From the NCBI GenBank assembly GCA_013368445.1, contig JAACJO010000005.1:2170001-2234000 (forward strand): a stretch of DNA of 64,000 bases. Reading direction: 5' to 3'. Made by a program: the position numbers and the translations under genes. This document shows positions 37,253 through 52,743 of this stretch, piece after piece. The first letter of the stretch is position 1; each line of letters begins with the position of its first letter. The notes beneath the pieces are model-generated. The model worked only from the letters and a program-made list of their open reading frames with translations. It made no database searches and had not been told where the DNA came from. Origin of the DNA: Leucocoprinus leucothites (taxonomy: Eukaryota; Basidiomycota; Agaricomycetes; Agaricales; Agaricaceae).

Positions 37253-37391
37253 GGTGGTTGTAGATCAAGGGGCTGTGAGGAGCAAGTTAAAGTAAGAGGT
37301 TTGTATGACTCTTGCTTGGTCTTATTTGTCAGCAGCTTTGGCGGTCCGGGTTGGCTGATCGAGATCTTCCCCAAAGCCAAGTTCAGACCGT

Positions 37392-40217
37392 ATGTCGACT
37401 GCTCTCAAGTTCTGGAAACCAGGCACTGCTGGTCCTGGAAGTAGCCTTGACAGAGCCTCAGAACAAGAGGGCTCTCTCGTACAATCTGCCCCGACTTCTT
37501 CATTGCTCTCCATCCAAGGCCAGCGGGAACGACTTCCAATATTCCAGCACCGTGAATTTCGATATCTCTTCAACAATTGACGTTCCTAAAATTGGCATCT
37601 TTAGGCTCCAAACTTCTGTACTGTGTCGAAAATTATGGTGTAACCATCGTCGTTGGTCAGACTGGTTGCGGTAAAACAACCCGTACGTCCAAAACCCATG
37701 CTGATATCTTGGATTTCCATTCAATGGCCCAGAGCTCCCTCAATATCTCCACGAAGCCGGCTGGACATCCAACGGAACCACCATAGCGTGTACCCAGCCC
37801 CGTCGTGTAGCCGCAACCTCTGTAGCAGGTCGGGTTGCTTCTGAAGTCGGAAGCGTGTTAGGTGACGAGGTGGGCTACACAATCCGATTCGAGGACGTCA
37901 GCAACAAAGAGAGAACACGCATTTTGTATATGACAGATGGAATGCTCTTCAGAGAGACCCTCGTAGACCCTCTTCTTACGCGTTACAGCGTCATAATGGC
38001 ATGTCCATTCACAAATGTATCCCAGATATCCAAAGTTTTACGTCTCCGTCCTTTCAGATCGATGAAGCTCATGAGAGAAGCATCTATACAGACCTACTCC
38101 TTGGTATCCTGAAAAAGTTGCTTTCCAGGTTCTTCTCGTCTGAGGACCTCGGTTGACCATTTTCAACAGGATTCGTCGGAAACGCCCTTCTCTTCGACTT
38201 ATTGTTTCTTCCGCAACTCTCGATGCGACCTCCTTCAAAGACTACTTCACATCCGGAACCTCGCCAGATGAAGCCACTATAATCAGTCTTGAAGGGCGCA
38301 TGTACCCTGTTGAAGTCGCCTATCTTCAAGAGCCGGCCCCTGATTACGTTCGGAAAGCTGCTCAAGTGGCCTGGAATATCAACTTGCAAGTATGCGACTT
38401 CTTCCTCTAGGATACCCTTGGCATTTGAATGACTATCCATCCAGCAAGGGCCCGGCGATATACTTGTGTTCCTCACTGGACGGGATGATATCGAAAGGTG
38501 TCTTGAAGAGCTATCTGAAATGCTTCCGACGTGAGTTTTACTGAACCGGTGAACGAGTGGAAAGTAACTTCCTGGACAGCCTACCTCGTAATGCTCCCCG
38601 TCTGGTTCCCTTGGCTTTGCATGCAGGTCTTACTACAGATGAGCAACTTCACGTTTTCGAGCCTGCTGAACGAGGCAGCAGGAAACTCATCGTATCGACC
38701 AACATTGCTGAAGTAGGTTTACACCTTGACCAACTCTAGCATTCACATTCATCTCCACAGGCCAGCGTCACAATAGAAGGTATCAAGTACGTAGTGGACT
38801 CTGGATTTGTCAAGGTAAGCATACTTCACCTACAACATATCACTCTCAAGTCTCATCTGTACACCCTCAGATTCGTGTATACAATCCAACAACATCCCTG
38901 GCTTCTCTACTCACTGTTCCCATCTCCGTCGCCTCAGCAACTCAACGAGCAGGAAGAGCAGGTCGCACCTCCCCCGGAATTTGCTACAGACTGTATCCAG
39001 AATCATCATTGGATTCCATGCCTCTTTCCACACCACCAGAAATCACCAGGACGGACATGACCACGCCGATATTACAGCTAAAATCCCTCGGTATAGATGA
39101 TCTAATGAAATTCGAATGGGTTTCCTCTCCTCCTGCCGAAACCGTCTTACGGGCATTAGAAGGTCTTCATGCTGCAGGCATGATTGATGACAACGGCCGT
39201 CTAACCCTTATGGGTGAGCAAGTCGCCGAATGTCCAGTGGAGGTTGGCATAGCGCGAATGGTATAGTATCCTTTCGTTACTTGACTTCTTGACTCTCACC
39301 ATCAATCCCTCTAGCTATTCCAATCAAAAGAACACACATGCGGAGAAGAGATACTAACCATTGCGGCTATGACCGCCGTCCAAGTCCGTGCCCGGACTAC
39401 ACCTTTCTCGCTGATACACTAACCTAAATTCAGGACGTTTTCGTCATACCCGATGGAGCTCCTGGTGCCTTGGCAGAACTTGAAAGGAGAAAGTTCACCG
39501 CTGAAGAAGGAGTATGTCAAACTAATTCACTCATCTACCCCTCAAAGTTTTTTTTACTGACTCCGAGCCAGGATCACCTCACCCTGCTAAACGGTTAGCC
39601 ATGATTCTGGCCCATTACAAAAGCCATTTGTTAACCTCACGATAGCATACAATGCATTCGTAAAATACGGCAGATCTTCAGGCTGGTGCAAAGCACATGC
39701 CCTATCTTTCCGCGCCATGTCAAGAGCCGTCTCCATTCGGGCACAACTAAAGAAATACATGCAACGGTTTAACTTGCCCCTAGAAAGCTGTCAAGGGGAT
39801 GCTAAGCGCCTCAGGCGATGTCTTGTAAGCGGCTATTGGAGAAATGGAGCAAGGTGGATGGCCGATGGGACGTACAGGTCTGTCAGGGGAAGCAAGGTGC
39901 GGCACCTCTAGTTTGTTGCAAGCTCACTAGAGCTGACACTATGTTAGATTCTGAGTGTTCATCCAACTTCTGTGCTGTTTACAAGAAAGCCTCGCTCAGG
40001 TTGGGTTATTTTCCACGAGATGGAGGAAACCAAAAAAACACAGTGAGACACGCCATTCTTTCCCAATTCCTCCAAATACTAAATTCAAGCAGGATTCGAA
40101 TTCTGACGGAAATAGAACCGGACTGGTATGCAAATAAAACACAAATAGTAATTATTTTCTGACTATTCTCCCAGGCTACTCGACCACGGTCATCGATATG
40201 AAGAACAGCGACGGTGA
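37392..40217 (+). CDS. DHX35: DEAH-box RNA helicase, DHX35 type
   Basis: Nuclear RNA helicase found in catalytic spliceosomes. The start [16 protein letters not shown] matches the family N-terminus. Motifs in order: [12 protein letters not shown] (I), [13 protein letters not shown] (Ia), IDEAHERS (II), SATLDATSF (III), [18 protein letters not shown] (V) and [12 protein letters not shown] (VI). Then come the winged-helix/HA2 region ([16 protein letters not shown]) and an OB-fold end ([21 protein letters not shown]) closing [10 protein letters not shown] at 40217. About a dozen short introns are needed. The one before motif II (37999-38057) must use a GC donor, because any GT donor nearby brings in a stop. 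Length is about 680 residues. Confidence 0.93.
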
Positions 40218-40327
40218 ATAAGACCTCAGGAAATTGGTACTTTAGATAGAGTTACACATGTAGTGATGTAATAAATAAATTACGACGCGATGTAGCGTGG
40301 GAAATCCCGAACTTGTCCTCCGTGTCC

Positions 40328-41024
40328 ATGGGTGCATCTCAGTCCAGGTCGGAGCCCGACGAAAAGGTTTTCCAGAGCGAAACCCCAATTTCTGTAGGTT
40401 ATTATGCTCCTACTCATACGAATTCGTGCTCATTTTCCACCAGTTTTCACCAGATGTCGTCAACCAGCTCTCCAACCGCCTAGAATCTCCGGAAACCAGC
40501 CCCGAACGACAAACCGTCCTCGACGCCCACATTCGCGCTCGGATACACGATGAGCTGGAACACCTAAGAACAGAGGAAGAGCACGTCCAGAGTGAAATTG
40601 AACGTGCGCTGGAAAAGGAAAACCTGGATAGAGAACGGGCCATGGCCGGTGACGCTTCGGAGGGAGACGGGAACGCGGCAGGCGAGGTCAGAAGCAGTGC
40701 AGTTCTACAAGGAGACTTGGAAGAGATTCGGGAGAAAATCAGTAAATACCAAACGCGAAAGGAACTGACGGAATACCCGGAAGTGAAGAGTCACGGTGAT
40801 GCAGTGGTCGAGTGTTATAGGTGCGCAAACCATTCCTTTGACACTTCTTCTCTCCTAACTCGGGCACAGACGAAACCCGACCACGCCGCTTGACTGCTGG
40901 AAGGAGGTTGACCGGTTCAAATCCTCTGTTGCAAAACTAGAGCAGGTGTGTATCTACCTAAAAATGACCATGCCACTGTCCATCCTGACCTTTCCGTCAG
41001 GAATACTTCAAAACCCTACAGTAA
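40328..41024 (+). CDS. MIC19: MICOS complex subunit MIC19 (CHCH domain)
   Basis: Inner-membrane organising protein that supports crista junctions. MGASQSRSEPDEKVFQSETP has Gly at position 2 and a likely N-myristoylation site. The next exon (FSPDVVNQLSNRL) begins the DUF737/MIC19 helical region with LDAHIRARIHDELEHLR. The C-terminal CHCH-like segment, assembled from two exons, has paired cysteines in ECYRRNPTTPLDCWKEVDRF, and the protein ends EYFKTLQ at 41024. Introns: about 40401-40450, 40819-40868 and 40948-41000. Length is about 180 residues, normal for fungi. It lies 110 bp downstream of the helicase gene on the same strand. Confidence 0.88.
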
Positions 41025-41114
41025 TACACTATAGAGATATCTCGTATCGTCCACCCGTTATACAAATACGTTAATCAAAAGTCTATCATGACGGCCCCAT
41101 ATCCTTTTCCATGT

Positions 41115-42075
41115 CTAAACCGCCGTTCCGACGGGGAAGGCCTGGTCACCCACTTCCGAAGCCTGATGCATATTTTCTCCATAACTATGCTGAGAACTCC
41201 GAGCTCCCGGCACAGCTCTAAACAGGTAGCTCCAGAGCGAAGCATTAGAATGACGCTCCCCCGCACGCAATGAACTCCTATTACTATTATTTCCTCCGAG
41301 AGCGGCGAAAATGAGATTGGAAGGAACCCGACTTTGCCGGCGAGAATCTCCGCTCGCATTTGAACTTTGTGCGGTGACAGCGCTCACGTTGGATGGTTTG
41401 TGTGCAATAAGCTTTTCCGCCTCCCGCGAAGTTGAGCTGTTGTTTTCCGGCTGGACGGATGGCAAACCTTCTGCATTATTACTGTCGTCATTACTTGCAT
41501 TTCGTACTGAAGTCTGCGAATTTTTCTTGTGAGGCAGAGGCCACGTAATTGAACCGGACCGGCGAATAGACAGGTCTGGCAACCAGGCAGGTCGAGGCGA
41601 AGGGGTGTTTGGATTATCGAACAACATGTGCTTGGCCCTTTCCAGGTCAACATTCTCAGCAGGAGGCTGCGAGGTAGGTGCCTTCTCGTCCCCTGAAAAC
41701 TTGACTCGAGACATGCCATGACCTCTCAGCAATGGTCGATAAGAAGGATTCTTTGGCCCACTGATCCGCGCATTCTGCAGTGTGTTGTATCTCGTTCTGC
41801 GACTCTTATCCTATCACGGTAATCAGTAATGAGTCCGACTTGATTCTCCAATGAATGACGCATACCAACTCTTCTTGTTGCATTCGCTTCGTCTTCTTTA
41901 TCTGCTTGCCCCAGTAAATCCATGTTACAGTTACCAACACTGCAAGCGCAGCGCCTCCGATAACACCGCCAACAATCGCTCCGACTGGGACCGATGAGTG
42001 CGAACGCGCACTGAGAGCAGAAGTAGCAGTAGGGCCGATACTAAAGACGGTGGTAGTAACGACTCTGGCCGTCAT
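41115..42075 (-). CDS. single-pass membrane protein with Ser-rich cytosolic tail
   Basis: ATG at 42075 gives a short Thr/Ser-rich segment, then a Gly/Ala transmembrane helix (VGAIVGGVIGGAALAVLVTV, then TWIYWG) and a basic stop-transfer KQIKKTKR. One intron follows (about 41813-41868). The tail is rich in Ser, Asn and Arg with no known domain (for example GNNSNRSSLRAGERHSNASL) and ends PVGTAV. The layout resembles fungal Mid2-like or SKG6-type proteins, where the tail signals inside the cell. No signal peptide is seen, so an upstream exon may be missing. Function unknown. Confidence 0.65.
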
Positions 42076-42264
42076 ACGAGCGTCAGAAAGTTTGATTAAT
42101 GGGATGAGCAGGACTGAAATCTTGGGAAGCGCCACCGCATTGGATGTCGAAGAGCACAGGCAGTCGTTCCGAAGGTGGCCCTATATGAATGAGGCCGCCT
42201 CGTGTCCAGCCTGTGTTAATATTATCTATCAAAAGTAATACAAAGATATACGCCTCCTTCCCAT

Positions 42265-45216
<2,952 letters not shown>

Positions 45217-45427
45217 TTACGTTATCAGGGGAAGCGCCGGTGACTTTGTGCCGGCAAATAAGCCGGATGGCGGTGTTTTAATTGAGTGTGAAAGGGGCAG
45301 GAATTGCCGGATAAGGGCAAGGTGAGGATGAAAGCCGGCTCTTGACTTTGGCTGCACGCACCACTTCTCCTTCCTCCACCAGTCCACCACAATCTACTCT
45401 CTCCTCCACACCTCAACCATCTCCACC

Positions 45428-48400
45428 ATGGATAGCCCACCTGAACTATCCCCAGACCAAAAACCTCCGTCGGTTTCTCTTCCTCTTCTTCCCGACTTAC
45501 TTCCATCTCATCTATATCTCTCAGAGCAAAGCCGCAGGTCGTTCGCGGCGCCCGAGCATGCACCGTCTGTCGAGCTGCAAAGGTGGGTCTTTCCACTAAC
45601 TCTTCCTACTGCCGCTGCTCATCCCCTAGCCTAGATGAAATGTGTCGGCGCAGAAGATGGCCAGAAGCAGTGTCAACGCTGCAAACGTGCCAACGTCGAG
45701 TTTGTCATCCCTTTCTCTCCGCTGCCACGCCCCCCTCATCCCTGCCACTTTTCTAGATGTGTATTTGAAAAACACCGGCGTGGTCGCAAACCTGGCTCAA
45801 AGTCTGTCTATTTCATCCTCATCTGTTTTTCCCATCCTCATCTCGCTACCCCAAGACTCTCAGAAGCCTCCAAAATGCTTCGTCGTTTGGAAAAGGATCT
45901 CAATTCTGCAAAGCTAAAGACTCAGCCCAATGACCCTGGCATGTCTGCCCCGTATTCGTCGCCAGAAGCTCGCAATATTCCCCAGGATGCTATTTACAGC
46001 GCCGCACCCCCTGCCGAACCTACCTACGTCCCTGCTCCTCACTACCCGCCTGCTGAACAGCTCCCTCCACTCAACGTCCCTTCCCACCCTCCACCACCCG
46101 CACCTGCTCCTCCACCACCCACTGCCTATCCTACCTCCGCCACTAGCTCACACACCATGGATGTCGACGAAGACGATGATCCCGACAAGAGTGACACTCC
46201 CCCATACCCTGCAAAGCTTATCAAGCAGACCCAACGCAATTCCTTCTTCCGCATTATCCTCAACGCCGAAGAGGCCCCCATATCCACGTCTTCCTCTACC
46301 AACCGTGGGCCTTCACACACGCCCCCTCAGTCCAACATTGCTCCTACCAAACCTGTCGTCCCCGATCCAATCTCAGCCGGCTTCATTACCGAGGAGGATG
46401 CCAGCCTTCTCTTCGATGCTCTCTTCTTGCGCCTCAATCCCTTCATTAACCTTTTTGACCCGCAACTCCACACGCACACCTATGTCCGTAATCGATGTCC
46501 ATTCTTGTTCACTACTTTGATCGCCGCCGCCGCAAAGTTTTTCAAGCCCGAGGTCCACAAGGTCTGCCAAAAACTCGCCAATGACCTTGCCGTCCGTGCC
46601 TTCCAAGAGGCGTGGAAAAGCGTCGAAGTCGTTCAGGCATTTGCTTGTTTGACGTATTGGCGAAATACCGAGGATAATGTAAGTTGTGTGCTCTATATTA
46701 GACTGCTTCAAACTCATTTGACATCTGGTATGCAGCGCACATGGACGTATATTGGATACGTAAGTTTTATTGTTCAGACGCCCGTTCATTATCCTTCTGA
46801 CCGTGGCATTAGGCTTGTCGCATGGCTGTCGATCTAGGGCTCAACCGCTATAGTGTGGTAACACCTCCAAACGAGAGTACATTGCAAAAGCTTGAGCGAC
46901 GCAATCGGGAACGGACTTACCTAGTGCTTTTCATTCACGATCGCAGTCTAAGCACCCAGACAGGTCGCCACTGGATGCTTCCGGAGAACGATGACCTTAT
47001 CGAGAACTCTGGCATATGGCATCGCCACGGAGTTGACGATAAGGTTCGCCCCGAGGACGTCATCATTGCGGGCTTTGTTGAGCTGCGTCGCATTGCCGTA
47101 TGCCCATAATTGCTCGTTTCGATCAGACTGATTTCTGATATTCGTTATGATCCAGGCCGAAACAACCGATGTTTTTAACACATCAAAGGGCGCGGGAGCA
47201 AACGACATCAACTATGAAGTTGTATTGCGCAACTGTAATGCGAAACTGAACAAGTGGAGCGAGACATGGCGCTTTGAAATGGGGCAAGGTAAGGCAGCCC
47301 GGTTCTTTGGGGATGACAATCAACTGAGATGGTACCTACTTACAGCCAAGGGAGAATCATTCCATTTCTCCTTCCTCAAATTTTTCCGTCTATATGTCAG
47401 AGTGTTCCTAAACTATTTTGGCATTGCTTCGGGGTCATCTGTACGTCCTTTTGCAGCACCCGCGGATCACCGTGTGTATGCTTTCACGTCAGCTCTCTAA
47501 CCCCCAGAACTTTGTTTAGGGTGGAAGGCAGCATCACAGTGTCCAGGCGCACTCAATTTGCTACAGCAGTTCGAAGGAGTCACTTCAAATAGTGACCAAG
47601 GAGTTTACATCTCTATCGATGCTGGTATGTGTCGGCATCAATGGGCTATATTTGAAAAGAGATCTGACCATTGATGATGATGGCCGTATTCAGCGGTACG
47701 GCCAAGAAACGATCACAGTGATGACCGCTTATTCTGCGATCATACTCCTCAAGGTAATTGATTGAGCCTTATTGGATTCAAAGACCTTCACATGACTATG
47801 TTTGGCAGCTTCTTCGCAGTCCCACATCGCCTAAGGAAGTCGTGGACACGGAAGAAGTATACAGCCTTATCTTGAAGACGGCCGAAGCATACGACAATGC
47901 AGGGGGTTCAGCCAACAATGCCGTAGTCCACGCTCGTTTTCTTCGCAGTTTGGTCGATGACGATAGACACCGGTTCGGACAACGGGACGGCGGTATACAG
48001 ATTGATCCCCGACTTCAAGGTATGAACGCCGCGTGTTGAGCTCGGTTTCTGACAGCGAGGGCAAAAACTATTTTTTGCTCGGGCAGCGTTCCGCTTTTAA
48101 AAAAAAATACGATTCTAATATTTTTCGACCAGGCCAAAACAATCCACATGGCTCTGCCCAGAATTCGCCGACGCAGACGTATCCCCATCAGGCAAGCGCA
48201 TCGAACCGTGAAGTCTATTATGCTCCTGCACCGCATGTACAACAGCAGCAGCAGCAGCAGGCGGCGCCACCAATTCAGGTACATCAGCAACCCCCTCCCC
48301 CTCCCCCCCAGCCCCAACAATCGCCACCTCAGCAACACCCACAGCCACATACCGGGACGGTGACCCAGCAGAACGGCGAGTATTATGAGCACACATCGGC

Positions 48401-48704
48401 GGATATGACACTGCGGAACGGTGGGGTGAACAATAATAACGTCAATGGGAACGCCGGTGGCAACGCAAATGGAACCTCGATGCAACAGTACTATACACAG
48501 AATCCGTACTACTTCATGGGAGGTAGTGGTGGTGGTGGTGGCGGCATGCATGCGACGGAACAGGATCAAAGTTATTACAAGCACATGTTCATCGAGCTTG
48601 GGTTTGGGGAGCCGAATCCGCCTGCAGCTGCGCAGCACCACCCACACCAAGGGTCGATGGCATACGCACACCACATGCCCCAACACGCAAACTATGGTCA
48701 ATAA
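45428..48704 (+). CDS. Zn2Cys6 fungal transcription factor
   Basis: Nuclear DNA-binding regulator. Exon 1 starts MDSPPELSPDQKPP. Splicing three exons gives the zinc cluster: RACTVCRAAKMKCVGAEDG, QKQCQRCKRANVEC, then a basic linker FEKHRRGRKPGSK and a short coiled coil. A Pro-rich linker follows. The fungal_trans middle domain runs from about 46210 to 48020, with FITEEDASLLFDALFLRLNP, CRMAVDLGLNR and ENDDLIENSGIWHRHG. The C-terminus is low complexity: a CAG-coded Gln run near 48243, Pro and His stretches, Asn/Gly repeats and a Gly run near 48530, ending HANYGQ. Target genes cannot be told from the sequence. The zinc-cluster reading needs a donor in the CCGTCGG stretch near 45470. Confidence 0.88.
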
Positions 48705-48978
48705 TGGTGTTGTTTTGTATGATTTTTTTTTGTTTTTACTTGTCTGATATGCTCATTATATGCCGTTCTTATCGTCATCATCCATCATAGCAGTTTTACC
48801 TAGTTAGAACATATTTGTAATTAATTTGCAAGCTGTCTTGACATTTTTTTCTTTGTTCTTTGTATGTATAAACAACATCCGAAGTGACGTGTGAGATATA
48901 TTTGTTTGTAACACCGATCGGCTTTCAAATCTCCTAAAGCCGGCGGCGGAAAGGTGGGAGTCGTTGGGTTGGATTCGG

Positions 48979-50283
48979 TCACGAGTCCACACCGATGGCA
49001 AAGATATGAACGGTTCTTCCTACGGCAGCAGCGATGCGCGGAATTCCCCGCATAGCAAGGAAGTCGAAGTCTTGAACTGAATGGGGACGTGGGTGAATGG
49101 CAAACACGGTTGGTTGGGCATGCACGTAGTTGATGTTGTGAACGTGGATAAGAGCGCCTTTTGCCGGAGAACGGGTAGAAATAGCAAAGTAATCTGGGTA
49201 GCTCGGTGACCAGCTGAAAAAAGTAATAAAGGGGTAAGGATTATTATTCTATGATGAGCGGTCGGTATTATAGAAAAGTAGTACATACCGGAACCGATGA
49301 GCACCGTCAGGGAAGGTATTACCGGTGACAAAGGGTTTCCCGCCCCGGAGATTTGAAAGGTCCCAGATAGAGAACCTGGAGCCGTAGGCAGCACCTATAC
49401 TAGAAGAGGGAAAAAGGGACACAAGTATCAGAAGAGGGGTCGTTTTTGTCAGCCATAAAATAAATAAAAACCATACATATCAGTAGAATCAGCACGCCAC
49501 GCGACAGAGCCCGACCATTTGACAGGGTGACCGAGAGCAGAGGGAGCCAAAGCGTGTGGATCGACGAGTTCAACGAGACTTGAATGCCGGAGATGAGATC
49601 GATCGTCGTCCTCGGGATCAGACCGCCAATCGGTAATGAAGACAGAGCCTCTCGAGTCCGCCACGAGGAATTCTTTGCTGGTGGATGGGTGGGCGGTGAC
49701 TGTGGTGAGAGGGTGAGAGAAGGGGATGACATAGGCTGTAGGTTGAGGGCGAGAGGGAGAGGATTCGAGAGAGTGAGAGGGAATGTCGATGGTGGGGTGA
49801 AGGTCCCAGACCATGAGCATTTTGTCGTCAGAGACAGTGGCGACGTAGCGTGTGCTGTCTTCGCCCCAGCCGCCGCAGAAAGTCATGTCGTTGACTTTAC
49901 CATGGTGTCCGCTGAGGCCACCGCCAAAAGCAAAGATGGTTTCTTCGCCGTCCGCCTTCTTGTTGAGGAGGTGCAGCCCAAAGTCATCACTAGCAGCTGC
50001 GAGTCTAGACAGGGATTAGCACAGGTTGTGAGAACAAACAAAGAAACGCGTACTCGATGGACCAGCTGTCGGAGGACGAAGGCGAAATAGAGTTGTTTGA
50101 CCAAGCAATAGCAGTGACGCGAGAACCAATATGAAAAGACGCGATTTGTCGACAGCCAGTGTCAGTAACCTGGAGCACATCGACCGAGTGATCGCCTGCA
50201 AGAGCTAGGAGATCATTAGCGTCGTCGACGGTGGAGGCCTTGAGGATGTGGAGGTCAGTGGGATGGTTGTGTGTGAGGTCCAT
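48979..50283 (-). CDS. WD40 protein, probably nucleoporin Nup37
   Basis: ATG at 50283 gives MDLTHNHPTDLHILKAST. About six to seven WD-type blades can be seen: GSRVTAIAWSNNSIS, LSGHHGKVNDMTFCGG, YVATVSDDKMLMVWDL, FLVADSRGSVFITDWR, SRFSIWDLSNLRGGKPF and HRFRWSPSYPDYFAIS. The end is PRIAAAVGRTVHIFAIGVDS. The blade layout, the HRFRWS segment and the short C-terminal blade resemble Nup37 of the Nup107-160 (Y) complex in the nuclear pore. WD40 proteins are easy to mislabel, so another scaffold role is possible. The gene is divergent from the small reading frame at 50316 with only 32 bp between start codons. Confidence 0.65.
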
Positions 50284-50315
50284 GGTCAGGGGCAGATTTG
50301 AATTTTGAACCTTGG

Positions 50316-50483
50316 ATGCCACCACGACAAGGACCCAATCCCTGGCTACTCCTCGGCCTCTCTCTTTCCTCCTTTGCCGTCTTCTTCGCCGTCGTCAAGC
50401 GCCGTGAGCAGACAAACCCAGCCTCTGCACAGCCCAGGCAGCTCGACCATCCGCTTGTCCCTCCTCGCCATAGAGAGCAATAG
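50316..50483 (+). CDS. possible 55-residue single-pass membrane microprotein
   Basis: ATG at 50316 to TAG at 50483, no intron. It starts MPPRQGPNPW, then one hydrophobic helix (LLLGLSLSSFAVFFAVV), a basic KRRE flank and a Pro-rich polar tail ending RHREQ. The short basic-hydrophobic-basic plan is common in small mitochondrial or ER membrane proteins. It lies in the 256 bp between the divergent Nup37-like and UMP kinase genes, 56 bp upstream of the kinase ATG, so it could instead be an upstream reading frame in the kinase transcript. Coding status is inferred from composition only. Confidence 0.4.
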   Translation: MPPRQGPNPWLLLGLSLSSFAVFFAVVKRREQTNPASAQPRQLDHPLVPPRHREQ

Positions 50484-50539
50484 TCACAACCGATTAAAAC
50501 ATTTCTCCGTTCATCATTTTCTTCTTGTTCTCTCCTTCA

Positions 50540-51330
50540 ATGTCTAATCCCACTTTCGACAACGCAAAGGTCACCGTCATCTTCGTCCTCGGCGGGCCTG
50601 GTGCTGGCAAGGGTACCCAATGCTCCAAGCTCGTTGATGGCTACAACTTTTGCCACCTCTCTGGTACGCTCAACTTGCTCTTTGTTTTCTTGTTAGTCCT
50701 TAATTTATCAACAGCTGGCGACCTCTTACGTGCTGAGCAGAATCGCGAAGGTTCTCAGTACGGCGACCTCATCCGTACCAACATTCGCGAGGGCAAGATT
50801 GTCCCTTCCTACGTCACTCTAAAGCTCCTCGAAATCGCAATGGCTGCCGCCCTCAAAGAAAGAGACGGTCAGGACAATGGCTGGAAGGATGGACACGGTC
50901 GCTTCCTCATCGATGGTTTCCCTCGCAAGATGGACCAAGCAGAGCTTTTCGACGATACTGTGAGCACTTGTCGACTCCTCTCACCCATTCCTCACCTCTG
51001 TACAGATCTGTCTGTCTGCCCTGACGCTCTTTTACGACACCACCGAGAAAGTCCTTACAGACCGCTTGCTTGAACGTGCCAAGACCAGTGGCCGTGAAGA
51101 TGACAATCTGGACAGTATCTTGAAGCGCTTTAGAACTTACAAAGAAGAGACGATGCCTGTAATCGAGCGTTATCAATCCCAGAACAAAGTCGTACAGGTC
51201 AGTAGGTCCTAGTCTATTCTCCCATTACATATCTACTCATCCACTCCAGATCGACAGCTCAGGCACAATCGAGCAAGTCTATCAAGCTACTGTAAAAGTC
51301 ATAGAAAAGGTTCTTTACCCCGCCGCTTAG
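50540..51330 (+). CDS. URA6: UMP/CMP kinase (uridylate kinase)
   Basis: Phosphorylates UMP and CMP to the diphosphates for RNA, DNA and sugar nucleotides. [20 protein letters not shown] leads into the P-loop [11 protein letters not shown]. Family motifs follow: [20 protein letters not shown] (after removing an intron at about 50665-50713), [32 protein letters not shown], the lid TSGREDDN, and the end [10 protein letters not shown]. Three introns in all. Length is about 220 residues, normal for the UMP/CMP branch of the adenylate kinase family. It is convergent with the lipid kinase gene, 234 bp apart. Confidence 0.95.
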
Positions 51331-51564
51331 ATGGACGGGGTGGCTTAAAAAAGTTCAATCCCTCATCTGTTCACGAAAATACCACGAGTCTCGAATATAT
51401 CACCCATCAACCATATACTGCAAACCCGGTATCCGAGCTCGGTGTTCTTGCTACTGAGATTGCCTTTCCTCCAACCGGGATTGTCAAAATATCCCCATCA
51501 GCACACACGAGCGGCGCCCGTTCGTCGTTATCGGCCTGTGAAAAGAAAACTTAAAGACCACATA

Positions 51565-52743
51565 TTACTCAATGACATAGACACCTACAGGTATCCATTC
51601 CCAGCCTCCACATCTGACATATTCAACCACAAGTGGCCCGTTCCCCTCACTCACCACCTCTCCCTTTTCATCATACCTCAAATCAATCAGACTCCCATCC
51701 GCATACGCGCCTTTCATAACTTGCCAAATCTTATCAACATACTGCTCTCTTGACACTTCATCACCTTTGTTAATCGAAGGATCCCGCAGTGGCCGTACAA
51801 TGACAATATCCTGAGTAGCTCCGCTGGAAGGCAACGTTCTTGCCAATGGTGTAACCCTGAATTCTGGTTCTAACCGATCGACATTGACCGTGGACAAGAA
51901 ATAGATAAATGGGCCTGTCAATTCCACGATGGGTTTTTCTTTCTTCCACTCGGGATGATCGATGAATTTCTGAGAGATTGGATCGTAGATCTGTACGGCG
52001 CCCGAGAGAGAGCTTGGTAAGAGCTTGGCGGTGGCGTTGTACCAACGTTTGCCGTTTCGCTGAGCTGCGACTTTGAACCTGCATCGGCGTGGATAAGATA
52101 TCCAATGTTCTTTCGGCATGACTTAAGGGGCGTGTACTTACCTTTCAAGCCCAGGATATTCCTTTCTTAGTTTCTCTGAATCGTAGAGAATTGACGCATG
52201 TAAACAAGTAGACGTAACCACACCCGAAACAACTCTTGTCGATACCGCTTGAGAATCACCAGTTGGAGGATAGAGTGTCGTAGCAGCAAGTGTCAACGGT
52301 ACACCCTCCTTCCCATCCAAAAACGCCCTCAATGACTTCAGCTTATACTCTACACTCCCAGTATCCTCTCCTTTCACAGGAGGGAATAATGACGAATACA
52401 ACGCATTAGCCGTCCCCGCTGGTACAAGCACTACCGAGACCTTTGCAGGCGGGAGCAAAACCTGATGTTCATTCGGTGTATAATTCTGTGTACTTTGAAG
52501 GATAGAGCTGTTCACGATTTCGTGTAGAGTTCCATCCCCCGATGCCAGTACAATGGTAAGATCTGCGGATGAGCGTTTGAGGTAGTCGGATAGGAGTGTA
52601 CCTGCATGGCCGGGGTATTCGGTGGCTAGGATGAGGTCGATAGGGATGTTATGTTGGGAGAGGAGAGGGAGAATGTGGGTTTCTGTAAATTGTTTGGCGG
52701 AGCCTGAACCGCAAACGGGATTGTATAGGACGAGGATGGACAT
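51565..52743 (-). CDS. diacylglycerol/sphingoid-base kinase family protein
   Basis: A lipid kinase with the DAGK catalytic fold. MSILVLYNPVCGSGSAKQF holds the NPxxG-type nucleotide loop. ADLTIVLASGDGTLHEIVNS has the GDG catalytic motif. VSVVLVPAGTANALYSSLF matches the PxGTxN motif. One intron (about 52084-52141) separates the C-terminal beta-rich half, which includes GPFIYFLSTVNVDRLEP and ends PVGVYVIE. Length is about 370 residues, shorter than yeast Lcb4. The exact lipid (diacylglycerol, sphingoid base or other) cannot be told. The upstream 418 bp is shared with the divergent oxoprolinase gene. Confidence 0.85.
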
